The notes under the pieces: generated by a model
Told to the model about the DNA's origin: nothing
Seen by the model: only the letters and a program-made list of their open reading frames with translations
Database searches by the model: none
Made by a program: the position numbers and the translations under genes
Shown: positions 33,975-43,355 of the stretch, in pieces
How the letters are laid out: every line of letters starts with the position of its first letter
Position numbering within the stretch: the stretch's first letter is position 1
DNA from: an uncultured Bacteroidales bacterium
Lineage (GTDB): Bacteria; Bacteroidota; Bacteroidia; Bacteroidales; UBA932
Reading direction: 5' to 3'
Length of the DNA stretch: 64,000 nt
Assembly: GCA_900316045.1 (NCBI GenBank)
Contig: ONBM01000003.1
Location: 26,292-90,291 of the forward strand

Positions 33975-36257
33975 ATGACTAAAAGCTTTTCTATGACATA
34001 CGCAGTGTTGATCCTTACTGCTGCTGCCTTAGGGGGATGCAAAGTGGAGACAGACGACCTCAACGCCCAGACGCAGGAAGTCCAGGGAATCGTCATGTCT
34101 CCATCGTCTCTTACGATAAAAAAAGGGAACGCTGCGACAATCGGAGCAAGAATCAGCAAATGGAATGCATCCACAAGCAGTCCAATTGCATGGACAGTCG
34201 AAGATTCCAATATCGCAAGCGTAACGCAGGAAGGAATCGTGACAGGCCTCGGCATAGGCGAAACTGACATCAAAGCTTCAGCCGGAGGCAAAACGGGCAT
34301 CTGTCATGTAACAGTAATCGACTCAAGAATACCTGCCGATAGCCTGAAATTCGATGTGGAGCAATTGCGCATCAACGTTGGAAAGAAAGAGCCAGTCAAA
34401 GCCACTGTATTCCCTTCGAATTCTACGGACGCACCTGTATGGACATCGTCAGACGAATCGGTCGCCACAGTCGATGCAGCAGGGGTCGTCACTGGCAAAA
34501 AATGTGGTTATGCGACAATCACGGCAAAAGCAGGTGATGCTGCCACATCAGTCACAGCCCTGATTCATGGAGATATTTGGCTGGAACAGGTTGACGCCCT
34601 CATAAAACCTACGACTTTCGAAGATCATCCGTTCGAGACCGACACCATTCGCGTGGCAAGAGGAGAGACAGCCACAGTGCAAATGATGGTTTATTGCGAC
34701 AAAGATGAAGGCACCATAACGCCATCCATCACGCAATTCGCCCTGAAAGGCAAAACTGGCATAGACATCAACCCCGAACTCCATTGGGTGAGAAATGTCA
34801 AATGCACTCCTCACTGGGACCAGTGGGCGGGAGGAGCAGCTCCCGACAGGTATCCGCAAGAGCAGCTTCTCATTCCGGATGCCCTAATGCCTCTAGAGGA
34901 TTGGACCGTTAATCTTCCGAATGGCAATCAAACTGCATTCTGGGCAGAATTCGACATTCCTCGTGACGCACCAGCAGGAATATATGAAGGAATCGCCAAA
35001 ATACAAGGAAACGACAGCGGCGAACTCCCTTTCACTGTGGAGGTCTACGATGTCACATTGCCTGAGAAACAGACTTTGGACATCATGCAATGGATTAACG
35101 GAGACCTGAAAGCGATGAATAACGGCAAAGAGAACGAGATGTACGCCAATTATGATTTGATCGAGAATGTCATCGTGCCGTTTGTAAGCAAGTACGGGCA
35201 AAACAGCTTCAATTCTCAATACTATCAGACCTATTACACAGGAAGGAGACTCGTAAAAAACGCTTCTGGGGAATGGGAAATGAACGCCGATTTCAGCACG
35301 CTGGGAAGAGAAATCGAGATGTATTACAGAGCATGCCCTGACCTTCACTATGTTCAGGGGCCAAACATAATCGCCAGCGCAAAGGACAAAACGGACGGCC
35401 TTCTTGTGATGCTGGGGATTGAGCTGAATGATGATGGCTCTCCAAAATGTACAGATAATGGAGACGGGACTTATTCTCCGGTCTGGACCTATGTGGACCA
35501 GCGCGACCAGTACAGTCCAGAAGTCGAGATGTATCTCAAGCTGTATTTCCAGGCTCTGGAAAAATATCTCAAGTCACATTCCCTTCCTGACGGGAGGACC
35601 TATCTAGACGTCTATCTACAGACTCTATGTGACGAGCCTAATGATAAAACAGCGCCAGCCTATATGAGAGTTGCTTCTTACATCAAAAAAGGAGGCCCGG
35701 AAATCAAAATAATGGATCCGCTGGGAACGCATAAAATCACAGACGAGTATCTGGACGTGCCATGCCCGTGCATAGATGTGCTGAAAGGAGAGAATGGATA
35801 TGAGTACACAGACAATCAGATACCGTGGATATACTGCGCCATGGGTCCGCAGGGTAACGGGCTCAACAGATTCATAAGAATCCCGCTCATCAAAACGAGA
35901 CTGATCCATTGGCTGAACTATCGCTACAACACCGTGGGCTTCCTGCACTGGGGGCTGAATTACTGGCATGGAGCACCATCAGAGAATCCATGGAAGGATG
36001 CTTACGGCGAATTCATCGGAGGCGACATGTGGATTATCTGGCCAGGCAACAAGAAAGTCTATCCTTCCATACGCCTGAGCGCGATGCGCGACGGCATCAG
36101 AGATTACGAATTGCTGAAAATGGTTGGGCAGAAGTCTAAAGCCGAATCCGATGCAATCTGCAGGAAAATAGTGACTGACACGTGGAATTACACCACTGAC
36201 ATCAAGGCTTTCCGCGCGGGCAGAAAGGCTATTCTCGATTATCTCTCTGGCAAATAA
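33975..36257 (+). CDS. GH123-like glycosidase (DUF4091) lipoprotein with two Ig-like domains
   Basis: 760 residues. Lipobox AALGGCK. Two bacterial Ig-like (BIG2) domains: about 38-115 (MSPSSLTIKKGN; EDSNIASVTQEGIVTG) and about 117-195 (DESVATVDAAGVVTGKKCGYATITA). Residues 200-745 form the DUF4091/GH123 region, with Asp553-Glu554 in LQTLCDEPND as the probable catalytic pair and a typical end IWPGNKKVYPSIRLSAMRDGIRDYELLKM. GH123 enzymes are beta-N-acetylgalactosaminidases that use substrate-assisted catalysis on glycolipid-type or other GalNAc glycans; whether this divergent member shares that specificity is inferred. It sits between a beta-helix glycosidase and a GH20 enzyme, 1 bp before the latter, so the three are co-expressed. 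Confidence 0.82.
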   Translation: MTKSFSMTYAVLILTAAALGGCKVETDDLNAQTQEVQGIVMSPSSLTIKKGNAATIGARISKWNASTSSPIAWTVEDSNIASVTQEGIVTGLGIGETDIKASAGGKTGICHVTVIDSRIPADSLKFDVEQLRINVGKKEPVKATVFPSNSTDAPVWTSSDESVATVDAAGVVTGKKCGYATITAKAGDAATSVTALIHGDIWLEQVDALIKPTTFEDHPFETDTIRVARGETATVQMMVYCDKDEGTITPSITQFALKGKTGIDINPELHWVRNVKCTPHWDQWAGGAAPDRYPQEQLLIPDALMPLEDWTVNLPNGNQTAFWAEFDIPRDAPAGIYEGIAKIQGNDSGELPFTVEVYDVTLPEKQTLDIMQWINGDLKAMNNGKENEMYANYDLIENVIVPFVSKYGQNSFNSQYYQTYYTGRRLVKNASGEWEMNADFSTLGREIEMYYRACPDLHYVQGPNIIASAKDKTDGLLVMLGIELNDDGSPKCTDNGDGTYSPVWTYVDQRDQYSPEVEMYLKLYFQALEKYLKSHSLPDGRTYLDVYLQTLCDEPNDKTAPAYMRVASYIKKGGPEIKIMDPLGTHKITDEYLDVPCPCIDVLKGENGYEYTDNQIPWIYCAMGPQGNGLNRFIRIPLIKTRLIHWLNYRYNTVGFLHWGLNYWHGAPSENPWKDAYGEFIGGDMWIIWPGNKKVYPSIRLSAMRDGIRDYELLKMVGQKSKAESDAICRKIVTDTWNYTTDIKAFRAGRKAILDYLSGK

Positions 36258-36258
36258 T

Positions 36259-38088
36259 ATGTCTATTCTTAACAAATCAGGCTTAGCTTCATTGTCCCTG
36301 CTTTCCCTTCTGACTCTTTTTTCTTGCACGGAAGAAATCTCCAGCAAGAAAGAAGGTGTTGTCTCAGTCGTCCCAAGACCGGCAACAGCAGAATTCCACA
36401 AAGGTTATTTCAAGACCCAAGGAACGGGTGGGCACGCTTCCAGTGCCGAAACCAATCTTGACCCTTCTTTAAGAGAAACCCTTGGACGAGAAGGATACGT
36501 ATTGAATGTGACAAAGGCAGGCATTTCAATAAAAGCGGCAACCGATACCGGGATTTTCTACGGGATGCAGACAGTAAAGCAGCTCACCGACAGCAACGGA
36601 GTACGGTGCGCAAACATCACAGACTATCCTCGGTTTGGGTACAGAGGCATTCACTTGGATGTCTCGCGCCATTTCTTCTCAAAAGAAGAAATATTGAAAA
36701 TCCTGGACGAAATGGCATATTACAAGCTTAACCAGTTTCATCTTCACTTAACGGACAATGGAGGATGGAGGTTGCAGATTGACTCCTATCCTAAGCTGAC
36801 AGAACTTGGGTCATACAGGGTCATGAAAGACTGGGATGGATGGTGGAAGCTGGACAAAAGGTATTTCTGCACGAAAGACACTCCCGGAGCATACGGAGGC
36901 TATTACACGAAAGACGATATTCGCGAAATAGTAAGGTATGCAGAGGATCGATATATTAACGTTATTCCAGAAATAGAATTTCCCGCACACTCCGATCCTG
37001 TATTTGTCGGTTATCCTGAACTCAATTGCACTGACACTCAATACGGCAATGGAGAATTCTGCCCTGCCGACGAAAAGGTTTACGACTTAGCCGAAAGCGT
37101 ATTGTCGGAGGTGATGGAGCTCTTCCCATCAAAGGAAATAATCATTGGCGGAGATGAGGCGAGGAAACATGCCTGGCATGATTGCAATGCATGCAAGGCC
37201 CTGATGGAGAGAGAAGGAATGACTTCTTACGACGACCTTCAATGCTACATGATAAGACGATTGCAGAAATTTCTCAACGGTCATGGCAGGATAATGGGCG
37301 GATGGGACGAAATCCTCAAAAATGAAGATCTGGCAAGTTCTTCGGTCGTATACTCATACAGAGGCGAGAAAGGAGGCATACGGGCGGCAAACAGAGGTTT
37401 GCGTACTGTGATGACCCCTGGTGAGATCCTTTATTTCGACTGGTATCAGGCCTCTCCGAAAGAAGAGCAAAAGGCAATGTACGGATATTCTCCATTAAAG
37501 AAAATGTTCGTTTTCGATCCGCAACCCATCAGCCCAGGACGCGCTGCTTTCAACGAGAGCTTGATCGAGGGAAAGAGGGTCTCTCCTGATACTGTTGAAT
37601 ACATCCTGCCGGAGAACATGGGGAATGTCATCGGTGTTCAAGGCTGCGCATGGACAGAATACATTCCTACCGAAAGCCATCTAGAATATATGATGTTTCC
37701 ACGATTGCTCGCAATTGCCGAAAAAGGATGGTCGCCAGAAGAAGGTTCATCATGGGATGACTTCAAAAATCGCGTCGGGCAGCAACTTGCCGGGCTGCGA
37801 AGCAGAGGCATTCAAGCGTATGACTTGCATGATGCCCCTGAGGTCATGATCATCGCAGGGGAGGTAACGATGGACAGCGAGAATCCTTCAGCTACCGTTA
37901 GGTATACGCTGGACGGTTCGGACCCTAGCGCAGCATCTGCCGCATACGCAAAACCGTTCAGGGTCAAAGACGATGTCTCTACCATAAAAGCTGCCGCCTT
38001 CAATGGGAAGCAGAAAATAAGCTATGTGAAGGAGGTTCGTTTCAAGCAAGGAGAAGACGTGATGGAATATTACGACTTCAATAATTGA
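36259..38088 (+). CDS. GH20 beta-N-acetylhexosaminidase lipoprotein
   Basis: 609 residues. Lipobox LFSCTE. About 30-120: GH20 N-terminal domain (VVPRPATAEFHKG; GIFYGMQTVKQL). About 125-480: catalytic TIM barrel with YRGIHLDVSRHF, LNQFHLHLTDNGGWRLQI, PEIEFPAHSD and the catalytic Asp299-Glu300 pair in IIGGDEARKHAWHDC, plus WTEYIPTESHLEYMMFPRLLAIAEKGWSPE near the barrel end. The C-terminal 85 residues are a chitobiase/beta-hexosaminidase C-terminal sandwich (VRYTLDGSDPSAASAAY). It removes terminal GlcNAc or GalNAc from glycans by substrate-assisted catalysis, probably at the cell surface or in the periplasm. All catalytic residues are present. It is the last gene of the enzyme operon. Confidence 0.95.
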   Translation: MSILNKSGLASLSLLSLLTLFSCTEEISSKKEGVVSVVPRPATAEFHKGYFKTQGTGGHASSAETNLDPSLRETLGREGYVLNVTKAGISIKAATDTGIFYGMQTVKQLTDSNGVRCANITDYPRFGYRGIHLDVSRHFFSKEEILKILDEMAYYKLNQFHLHLTDNGGWRLQIDSYPKLTELGSYRVMKDWDGWWKLDKRYFCTKDTPGAYGGYYTKDDIREIVRYAEDRYINVIPEIEFPAHSDPVFVGYPELNCTDTQYGNGEFCPADEKVYDLAESVLSEVMELFPSKEIIIGGDEARKHAWHDCNACKALMEREGMTSYDDLQCYMIRRLQKFLNGHGRIMGGWDEILKNEDLASSSVVYSYRGEKGGIRAANRGLRTVMTPGEILYFDWYQASPKEEQKAMYGYSPLKKMFVFDPQPISPGRAAFNESLIEGKRVSPDTVEYILPENMGNVIGVQGCAWTEYIPTESHLEYMMFPRLLAIAEKGWSPEEGSSWDDFKNRVGQQLAGLRSRGIQAYDLHDAPEVMIIAGEVTMDSENPSATVRYTLDGSDPSAASAAYAKPFRVKDDVSTIKAAAFNGKQKISYVKEVRFKQGEDVMEYYDFNN

Positions 38089-38095
38089 AATCACC

Positions 38096-38128
38096 ACTTT
38101 CTTGAATATGCTTACTTCAAGAAAGTGA
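38096..38128. terminator. Possible bidirectional hairpin between convergent genes
   Basis: Arms CACTTTCTTGA (38096-38106) and TCAAGAAAGTG (38118-38128), perfect, 11-nt loop, between the GH20 gene and the convergent thioredoxin-fold gene. The right arm covers the last codons of the minus-strand gene. No strong U-run follows on either side, so termination is only probable. Confidence 0.4.
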
Positions 38129-39557
38129 CATATTTCCGTTCCACGAGGCCGTCCTTGCCGATTTTAATGATGTATGGCATGGAGCTGAGGTCGAAGGTGT
38201 CCAATACTATGTTCATGACTTCCGGATGCGCATTGAATAGCTTGCCGGTCTCCACTTCTAAAACCTTTGCCCGAGAGCGTTTCGGAAGATCGCTCTGCAA
38301 AGAATCCAGAGCTTGAAGCTCAGCCTCGCACACGTGACAGCCTGAATCGTGGAAAATCAGCCAGCCCCCTTTCTTCCTGAATTTGTTCCAGCCAGGAATC
38401 GGGAAATCCTTCGGGAGCCTCGTTCCTACAGGAGTCCGGGACAGCAAATCATTCATCATCTCTGCCAGGCCGACTACCTTCACCGTATCGTCAGAGCTTC
38501 TCCATATCTCGGGACGCGAGAGAATATATTCGTTGACAAAATCCAAAGCGCCTGCATTCCAAGCCTCCCCTTTGTGATTGGAGAGGTAATACAGCAAGTC
38601 TCCTTCAAGATGCTTGAAGAACAGCGTGTCACCCTTGTCCAACGTCCTGCTTTTCACCAAATCAGCGGCATGGAGGATGTCAGCAGCCTCCAGAGTGTCT
38701 CCGTAAGATTTGAAAAGATTGTCGAAAAGAGCGGTGGTCTCCGCTCCGCCATATTCATAATCATCTTGCGATAAATACAAGTCCAGAAGCTGCTCCAGAG
38801 CCCTATGGTCCATTCCCCTACCTACTATCCTTCCTCCGGGAGCGACAAGGAACATCTTCGGCGTATTCAGCACTCCGTATTTCATCTGGAAATCGGAAGA
38901 TACTTCTGGATCCCAGAGATTTATCATCCTGGTTTCCGATGCCGTCACGTTGAATTTATCCCCAATCCATTTCAGCCACGAACCTTTATTCACGCCAGCA
39001 TAGACCGCATAGAAGTCGATAGGGTAATTCTTGCGATTCAGCAGGGGCTTCAAGAATACCGATTCCATCTTGCACTTAGAACAGTCAGTGTCATAGAAAT
39101 AAAGCACTGAATAACGCTCGAACCTAACCTGAGTCGCAACGCTGTCCGTGGAGAAAAGAGTAAGTTCCGGAGCCTGGCAGCCTAGGAGCGACTGCCGGTT
39201 GAAGTCGGCATAGACCCGGGCGTTCATAAGTTCGGCTTCGCTCTGGAACTTCACCTTCGCAGGAACGAACCATGCGTCGGTCAGGTGGATTGAAACCGCC
39301 TCATCGCCCATGACAGGAGAATTGAGATAGTGGTCGTAAAGCTTGATGGCAACATACTGCCTTAGGAGCGAGTCACTGGTGTTTTCTATCATGAAGTCGC
39401 ATTCCCTTTCCTTGACCTCCAGAGGCTCAGGCTCTAGAGTGGCGACATATTCGGCGATTTTGGCATCCAAAGCCTTAAACGCAGTGGAGTCAATTTCCTG
39501 CGCAAAAGCGCTAGCGGTGAGAAAGCATATTATGATTGTGAATACGAGCCTTCTCAT
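38112..39557 (-). CDS. Secreted thiol-disulfide protein with two thioredoxin-like domains (DUF5106-type)
   Basis: 481 residues with a signal peptide (FTIIICFLTASAFA). An N-terminal helical region to about residue 125 (DUF5106-like, with YLNSPVMGDEAVSIHL) precedes a first thioredoxin-fold domain, about 127-275, with redox motif CSKC (FYDTDCSKCKME) and a cis-proline-type LNTPKMFLV. A second domain at about 395-481 has CHVC (FHDSGCHVCEAEL) and SSMPYIIKIGKDG. Both CxxC pairs are intact, which suggests a periplasmic disulfide reductase or relay. Its start overlaps the coaD stop as ATGA, so it is translated in an operon with coaD, ung and perhaps lon, although no functional link is obvious. Confidence 0.8.
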   Translation of the reverse strand: MRRLVFTIIICFLTASAFAQEIDSTAFKALDAKIAEYVATLEPEPLEVKERECDFMIENTSDSLLRQYVAIKLYDHYLNSPVMGDEAVSIHLTDAWFVPAKVKFQSEAELMNARVYADFNRQSLLGCQAPELTLFSTDSVATQVRFERYSVLYFYDTDCSKCKMESVFLKPLLNRKNYPIDFYAVYAGVNKGSWLKWIGDKFNVTASETRMINLWDPEVSSDFQMKYGVLNTPKMFLVAPGGRIVGRGMDHRALEQLLDLYLSQDDYEYGGAETTALFDNLFKSYGDTLEAADILHAADLVKSRTLDKGDTLFFKHLEGDLLYYLSNHKGEAWNAGALDFVNEYILSRPEIWRSSDDTVKVVGLAEMMNDLLSRTPVGTRLPKDFPIPGWNKFRKKGGWLIFHDSGCHVCEAELQALDSLQSDLPKRSRAKVLEVETGKLFNAHPEVMNIVLDTFDLSSMPYIIKIGKDGLVERKYVTFLK

Positions 39558-40024
39558 TTTGCTTCTGGCAATATGACGCCTTCTGGGATGAACTGCGAAG
39601 TGTCGCCATGATGGCGGATGACATCGCGCACGGCCGACGATGAGATGTGGGCATATTCCTGGGCAGTCGGGATTATGATGGTCTCAAGCCCCGGAAAGAG
39701 ATGCCTGTTGGCATCAGCCACGGCTTGTTCGTTATCGAAATCCGTCATATTCCTGACCCCCCTCACCACGTGCCTGATGCCTAACTGCCTGCAGACATCC
39801 ACGGTGAGGCCATCGTAAGATATAATAGAAACCCCATCAAGACCTTTGACCGCCTGACGGATGATGTCTTCCCGCTGCTCCATCGCATAGAATCCCCTTT
39901 TATCCTGATTCACGCCGACAGCCACCACGACTTCGTCGAATATTGTCAGAGCCCTCTTGAGAATGTCCAGATGGCCAGAGGTGAAAGGATCGAACGACCC
40001 AGGAAATAAAGCTTTTATATTCAT
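39554..40024 (-). CDS. coaD: Phosphopantetheine adenylyltransferase
   Basis: 156 residues from the ATG at 40024 (MNIKALFPGSFDPFTSGH), preferred over one three codons upstream because it matches the family start. The T/HxGH nucleotidyl-transferase motif is seen as GSFDPFTSGH, with VAVGVNQDKRGF and RGVRNMTDFDNEQAVADANR following, and the ISSSAVRD motif near the end. The enzyme transfers AMP from ATP to 4'-phosphopantetheine, the fourth step of coenzyme A synthesis in the cytoplasm. Thirteen bases separate it from ung upstream; the downstream gene overlaps it. Confidence 0.97.
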   Translation of the reverse strand: MNIKALFPGSFDPFTSGHLDILKRALTIFDEVVVAVGVNQDKRGFYAMEQREDIIRQAVKGLDGVSIISYDGLTVDVCRQLGIRHVVRGVRNMTDFDNEQAVADANRHLFPGLETIIIPTAQEYAHISSSAVRDVIRHHGDTSQFIPEGVILPEAK

Positions 40025-40037
40025 AAATCCCAAATAA

Positions 40038-40706
40038 TTACAGCTGCCAATTAATCGGAGTCTTCCCTTCGCTTATTAATATTTCGTTTGCTTTCTTGAA
40101 GTGGCCGCAGCCGAAGAAAGCTCCTCTCGCCAGCGGCGAAGGGTGTGCCGCCTCCAGCACATAGTGCTTTGACGAGTCAATAAGAGCCTTTTTGCTCCTA
40201 GCGTAATTTCCCCACAATAGGAATATGATGCCTTGGCGATTTGTCGAGAGGTAGCTTATGACCGCATCTGTGAACTGCTGCCAGCCGATGCCGCTATGTG
40301 ATGCAGCCTCTCCGCTTCGCACGGTAAGGATGGCATTCAGCAGAAGCACTCCCTGATGCGCCCAGCCCTCCAGATTCGGCCGTCCGCTCATCCTGAATCC
40401 AAATTCATCTTCGATTTCCTTGAATATGTTCTTGAGGGAAGGAGGGGCAGGCACGTTGTCAGGCACTGAGAAACTAAGCCCCATCGCCTGACCATATTCA
40501 TGATAAGGGTCCTGGCCCAGAATCACGACTTTGACCTGGTCCACTGGCGTGAGTTCGAATGCCTTGAAGATAAGGCTTCCGGGAGGGTAGATTTTCTTTC
40601 CAGAGTCTTTCTCTTGGTGAAGAAAACGAACAAGCGCGGCAAAGTATGGTTTCTCGAACTCACCTTGCAGCGCCTGTTTCCAGCTTTGTTCAATTTTTAC
40701 GTCCAT
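40038..40706 (-). CDS. ung: Uracil-DNA glycosylase (family 1)
   Basis: 222 residues from the ATG at 40706. The frame is open to a TTG at 40727, 2 bp after the lon stop; which is used cannot be settled, but the ATG gives the standard N-terminus MDVKIEQSW. Catalytic water-activating motif GQDPYH in VVILGQDPYHEYGQAMGLSFSV, the uracil-binding LLNAILTVR, and the DNA-intercalating HPSPLARGAFFGCGHF are all present. It removes uracil from DNA to start base-excision repair. It follows lon almost directly and is likely co-transcribed with it. Confidence 0.96.
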   Translation of the reverse strand: MDVKIEQSWKQALQGEFEKPYFAALVRFLHQEKDSGKKIYPPGSLIFKAFELTPVDQVKVVILGQDPYHEYGQAMGLSFSVPDNVPAPPSLKNIFKEIEDEFGFRMSGRPNLEGWAHQGVLLLNAILTVRSGEAASHSGIGWQQFTDAVISYLSTNRQGIIFLLWGNYARSKKALIDSSKHYVLEAAHPSPLARGAFFGCGHFKKANEILISEGKTPINWQL

Positions 40707-40728
40707 ACGGACTGTAAATTTAGACAAT

Positions 40729-43137
40729 TTATTCGAATATGAAGTCTATGACTTCATCTATGGTCTTCACGTAATGGAACTCCAATCCTTCCACATAGAC
40801 AGGCTTAATGTCCTCTATGTCTTTACGGTTTTCTTCTGATATGACGATAGTGTGCACTCCTGCCCTCTTTGCGGCCAGAATCTTCTCCTTTATCCCGCCA
40901 ACAGGAAGGACTCTGCCACGAAGAGTCATCTCGCCAGTCATCGCTATGCCAGGCTTAACCTTCTGCTTCCTAAGAGCTGAAACCATGGAGCTGACCATCG
41001 TTATGCCGGCCGACGGACCGTCTTTCGGAACGGCCCCCTCTGGCACATGCACGTGAATATCTTTAGACTCGAACTCCTTGGAAGTCATCTTTGCGAGCTC
41101 TGGATGCGCTTTAATATATTGGTAAGCAATTGTAGCCGATTCCTTCATCACGGCCCCCAAGTTTCCTGTCATGGTAAGGTTGCCCTTGCCATGGCTCACA
41201 GAGCTTTCCACGAAGAGAATCTCGCCTCCCATCTCGGTCCAGGCCAGGCCGGTGACCACGCCTGGCGCTTCGTTGCCTTTCTGCAGATCGTGGAAATTCG
41301 TCGGCAATCCGAGATATTCCTTAAGATGATCTTTCTTTATGACTGCTGGATAGGCTTCGCCTAGGGCTATTTTCTTGGCAGTCACTCTGGCGATTTTAGC
41401 GATCTGCTTCTCCAAACCGCGGACACCCGACTCATGAGTATATTCATCGATGATCTTCGCTAGAGCGGCATTGTCTATTCTCAGTTCATGCTTACCTACG
41501 CCATGTTCCTCTAACTGCTTAGGAATGAGGAATTTCTTAGCAATTTGCATCTTTTCCTCTGCCAGATAGCCTGTGACATTGATGAGTTCCATCCTGTCCA
41601 GCAGGGCAGGCTGAATCCCATTTAAGGTATTAGCTGTCGTGATGAACAGCACGTTGGACAGATTGTAGTCGATGTCCAGATAATTATCGTGAAAGGCAAC
41701 GTTCTGCTCTGGGTCTAGGATCTCGAGCAAAGCCGATGACGGGTCGCCTTTGTAGTCATTTCCCACCTTGTCTATTTCATCTAGCACCATTACAGGGTTG
41801 GAAGTGCCTGCCTTTGCTATGCCGCTTAGGATGCGTCCTGGCATGGCCCCGACGTAGGTTTTGCGGTGGCCTCTCAGTTCTGCCTCGTCATGCATTCCAC
41901 CGAGAGCTATCCTGACATATTTCCTGCCCAATGCCTTGGCGATAGATTTGCCCAGGCTGGTCTTTCCCACTCCCGGAGGGCCATAGAGACAGAGGATAGG
42001 GCTCTTCATGTTTCCTTTCAGCTTCAGGACGGCAAGATATTCAATGATTCTGTCTTTCACCGTCTCTAGGCCATAATGGTCTGCATCCAACACCTTCTGA
42101 GCATGCTTCAGATCCAGATTATCCTTGGACATGTCGTTCCATGGCAAATCCAGCATGAATTCGATGTAATTGTATTGCACGCTGTATTCAGGGGACGAAG
42201 GATTGTATTTCTCGAGCTTGGACAATTCTTTTTCGAACTGGGCGGCCACTTCCTCAGGCCACTTCTTCTCCTTAGCCTTCTCGCGGAACTTATCGAATTC
42301 CTCGTCATCATCCATTCCCAGCTCTTCCTGAATAGTCCTTAGCTGATTATTAAGATAATACTCCCTCTGCTGCTGATCTATGTCGCTTTTCACCTTCTGG
42401 TTAATCTCCTGCTTGATTTTAAGCAGCTGGGTCTGCGTCTCCAGCAGCCCTAGCAGCTTCATCGCGCGCACATGCAGGTTGTCGTATTTCAGCAGCTCAA
42501 CTCTCTCGGCGAAATTCTCTACATCCACCGTCGTCGCTATGAAATTCACCAAGAACGGGAAATTATCGATGGAGCGAAGAGCGGTCAGAGCTTCTTTCGG
42601 AGCGAAAGATGACGACCTGATTATGACGGATGCCTTGTCTTTCAATGATTCAGCCAGCATCCTGATATTATCGTCCATCTCTGGCACCACGTCATCGATG
42701 TATCTCACCTGAGCAAGAAGATACGGCTGATAAGAAATCATCTTCACCAGACTGACTCTCTTGATTCCTTGCAAAATCGCAGTCAGCGAGCCATCCGGCA
42801 TTTCCAATGTCCGGAGAACCCTTGCAGCAGTGCCATATTTGAAGAGGTCCTTCTCTAGAGGATCCTCAACTGACACATCGTTCTGAGGGACTGCGCCAAT
42901 GAAAGAGCCTTTCTCTTCAGCATCTTTTATCAGCTTTACTGATTTATCCCTGCCGATAGTTATTGGAAACACCATCTCAGGAAAGAGAACGGCGTTCCTC
43001 AAAGCCAAGATTGGCAGGGTTTCAGGCAAGTCCGCAGGATCTACCTTCATCTGCCCTGCTCCGTCAACGACAGGAATTATGCTAACCTCCGCCCCCTCGG
43101 GGAGAAGGAAATCTGATTTATCATTTCTAGCGTCCAT
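40729..43137 (-). CDS. lon: ATP-dependent protease Lon
   Basis: 802 residues. N-terminal LON substrate-binding domain about 40-235 (LPILALRNAVLFPEMVFPI), coiled-coil middle (QKVKSDIDQQQREYYLNNQLRTIQEELG), AAA+ module with Walker A GPPGVGKTS and Walker B MVLDEIDKVG, sensor region (RMELINVTGY), and the C-terminal protease domain with the catalytic Ser in PKDGPSAGITM and Lys in GGIKEKILAAKRAG. It degrades misfolded and regulatory proteins in the cytoplasm. It is a typical-length LonA. It is transcribed away from the HU gene; the 218-bp gap holds the HU promoter but no clear one for lon. Confidence 0.97.
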   Translation of the reverse strand: MDARNDKSDFLLPEGAEVSIIPVVDGAGQMKVDPADLPETLPILALRNAVLFPEMVFPITIGRDKSVKLIKDAEEKGSFIGAVPQNDVSVEDPLEKDLFKYGTAARVLRTLEMPDGSLTAILQGIKRVSLVKMISYQPYLLAQVRYIDDVVPEMDDNIRMLAESLKDKASVIIRSSSFAPKEALTALRSIDNFPFLVNFIATTVDVENFAERVELLKYDNLHVRAMKLLGLLETQTQLLKIKQEINQKVKSDIDQQQREYYLNNQLRTIQEELGMDDDEEFDKFREKAKEKKWPEEVAAQFEKELSKLEKYNPSSPEYSVQYNYIEFMLDLPWNDMSKDNLDLKHAQKVLDADHYGLETVKDRIIEYLAVLKLKGNMKSPILCLYGPPGVGKTSLGKSIAKALGRKYVRIALGGMHDEAELRGHRKTYVGAMPGRILSGIAKAGTSNPVMVLDEIDKVGNDYKGDPSSALLEILDPEQNVAFHDNYLDIDYNLSNVLFITTANTLNGIQPALLDRMELINVTGYLAEEKMQIAKKFLIPKQLEEHGVGKHELRIDNAALAKIIDEYTHESGVRGLEKQIAKIARVTAKKIALGEAYPAVIKKDHLKEYLGLPTNFHDLQKGNEAPGVVTGLAWTEMGGEILFVESSVSHGKGNLTMTGNLGAVMKESATIAYQYIKAHPELAKMTSKEFESKDIHVHVPEGAVPKDGPSAGITMVSSMVSALRKQKVKPGIAMTGEMTLRGRVLPVGGIKEKILAAKRAGVHTIVISEENRKDIEDIKPVYVEGLEFHYVKTIDEVIDFIFE

Positions 43138-43261
43138 ACTTAATTCATCTAGAGAGCAGCTTTCCCTGACATTTTGTCATGGTAAATGCCCTTTTTAAAG
43201 CAAGGGGAAATAAGGTCAATCTCCATGCCACAAAAAATGATTTCAAAAAATGTGATATGAT

Positions 43262-43292
43262 TTTGAATATTAAAAAAATAACTTTATTTTTG
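43262..43292 (+). promoter_or_regulatory. HU promoter (TTTG, 19 bp, TATTTTTG)
   Basis: TTTG at 43262-43265, a 19-bp spacer and TATTTTTG at 43285-43292 match the Bacteroidota primary-sigma consensus in both boxes and spacing. Predicted start near 43299, leader of about 57 nt. Confidence 0.75.
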
Positions 43293-43355
43293 CAATCCGT
43301 TATTCGAATGAAAACCTATTGGTGTGATTATTAAAACTTTATAAATTTTATAATT

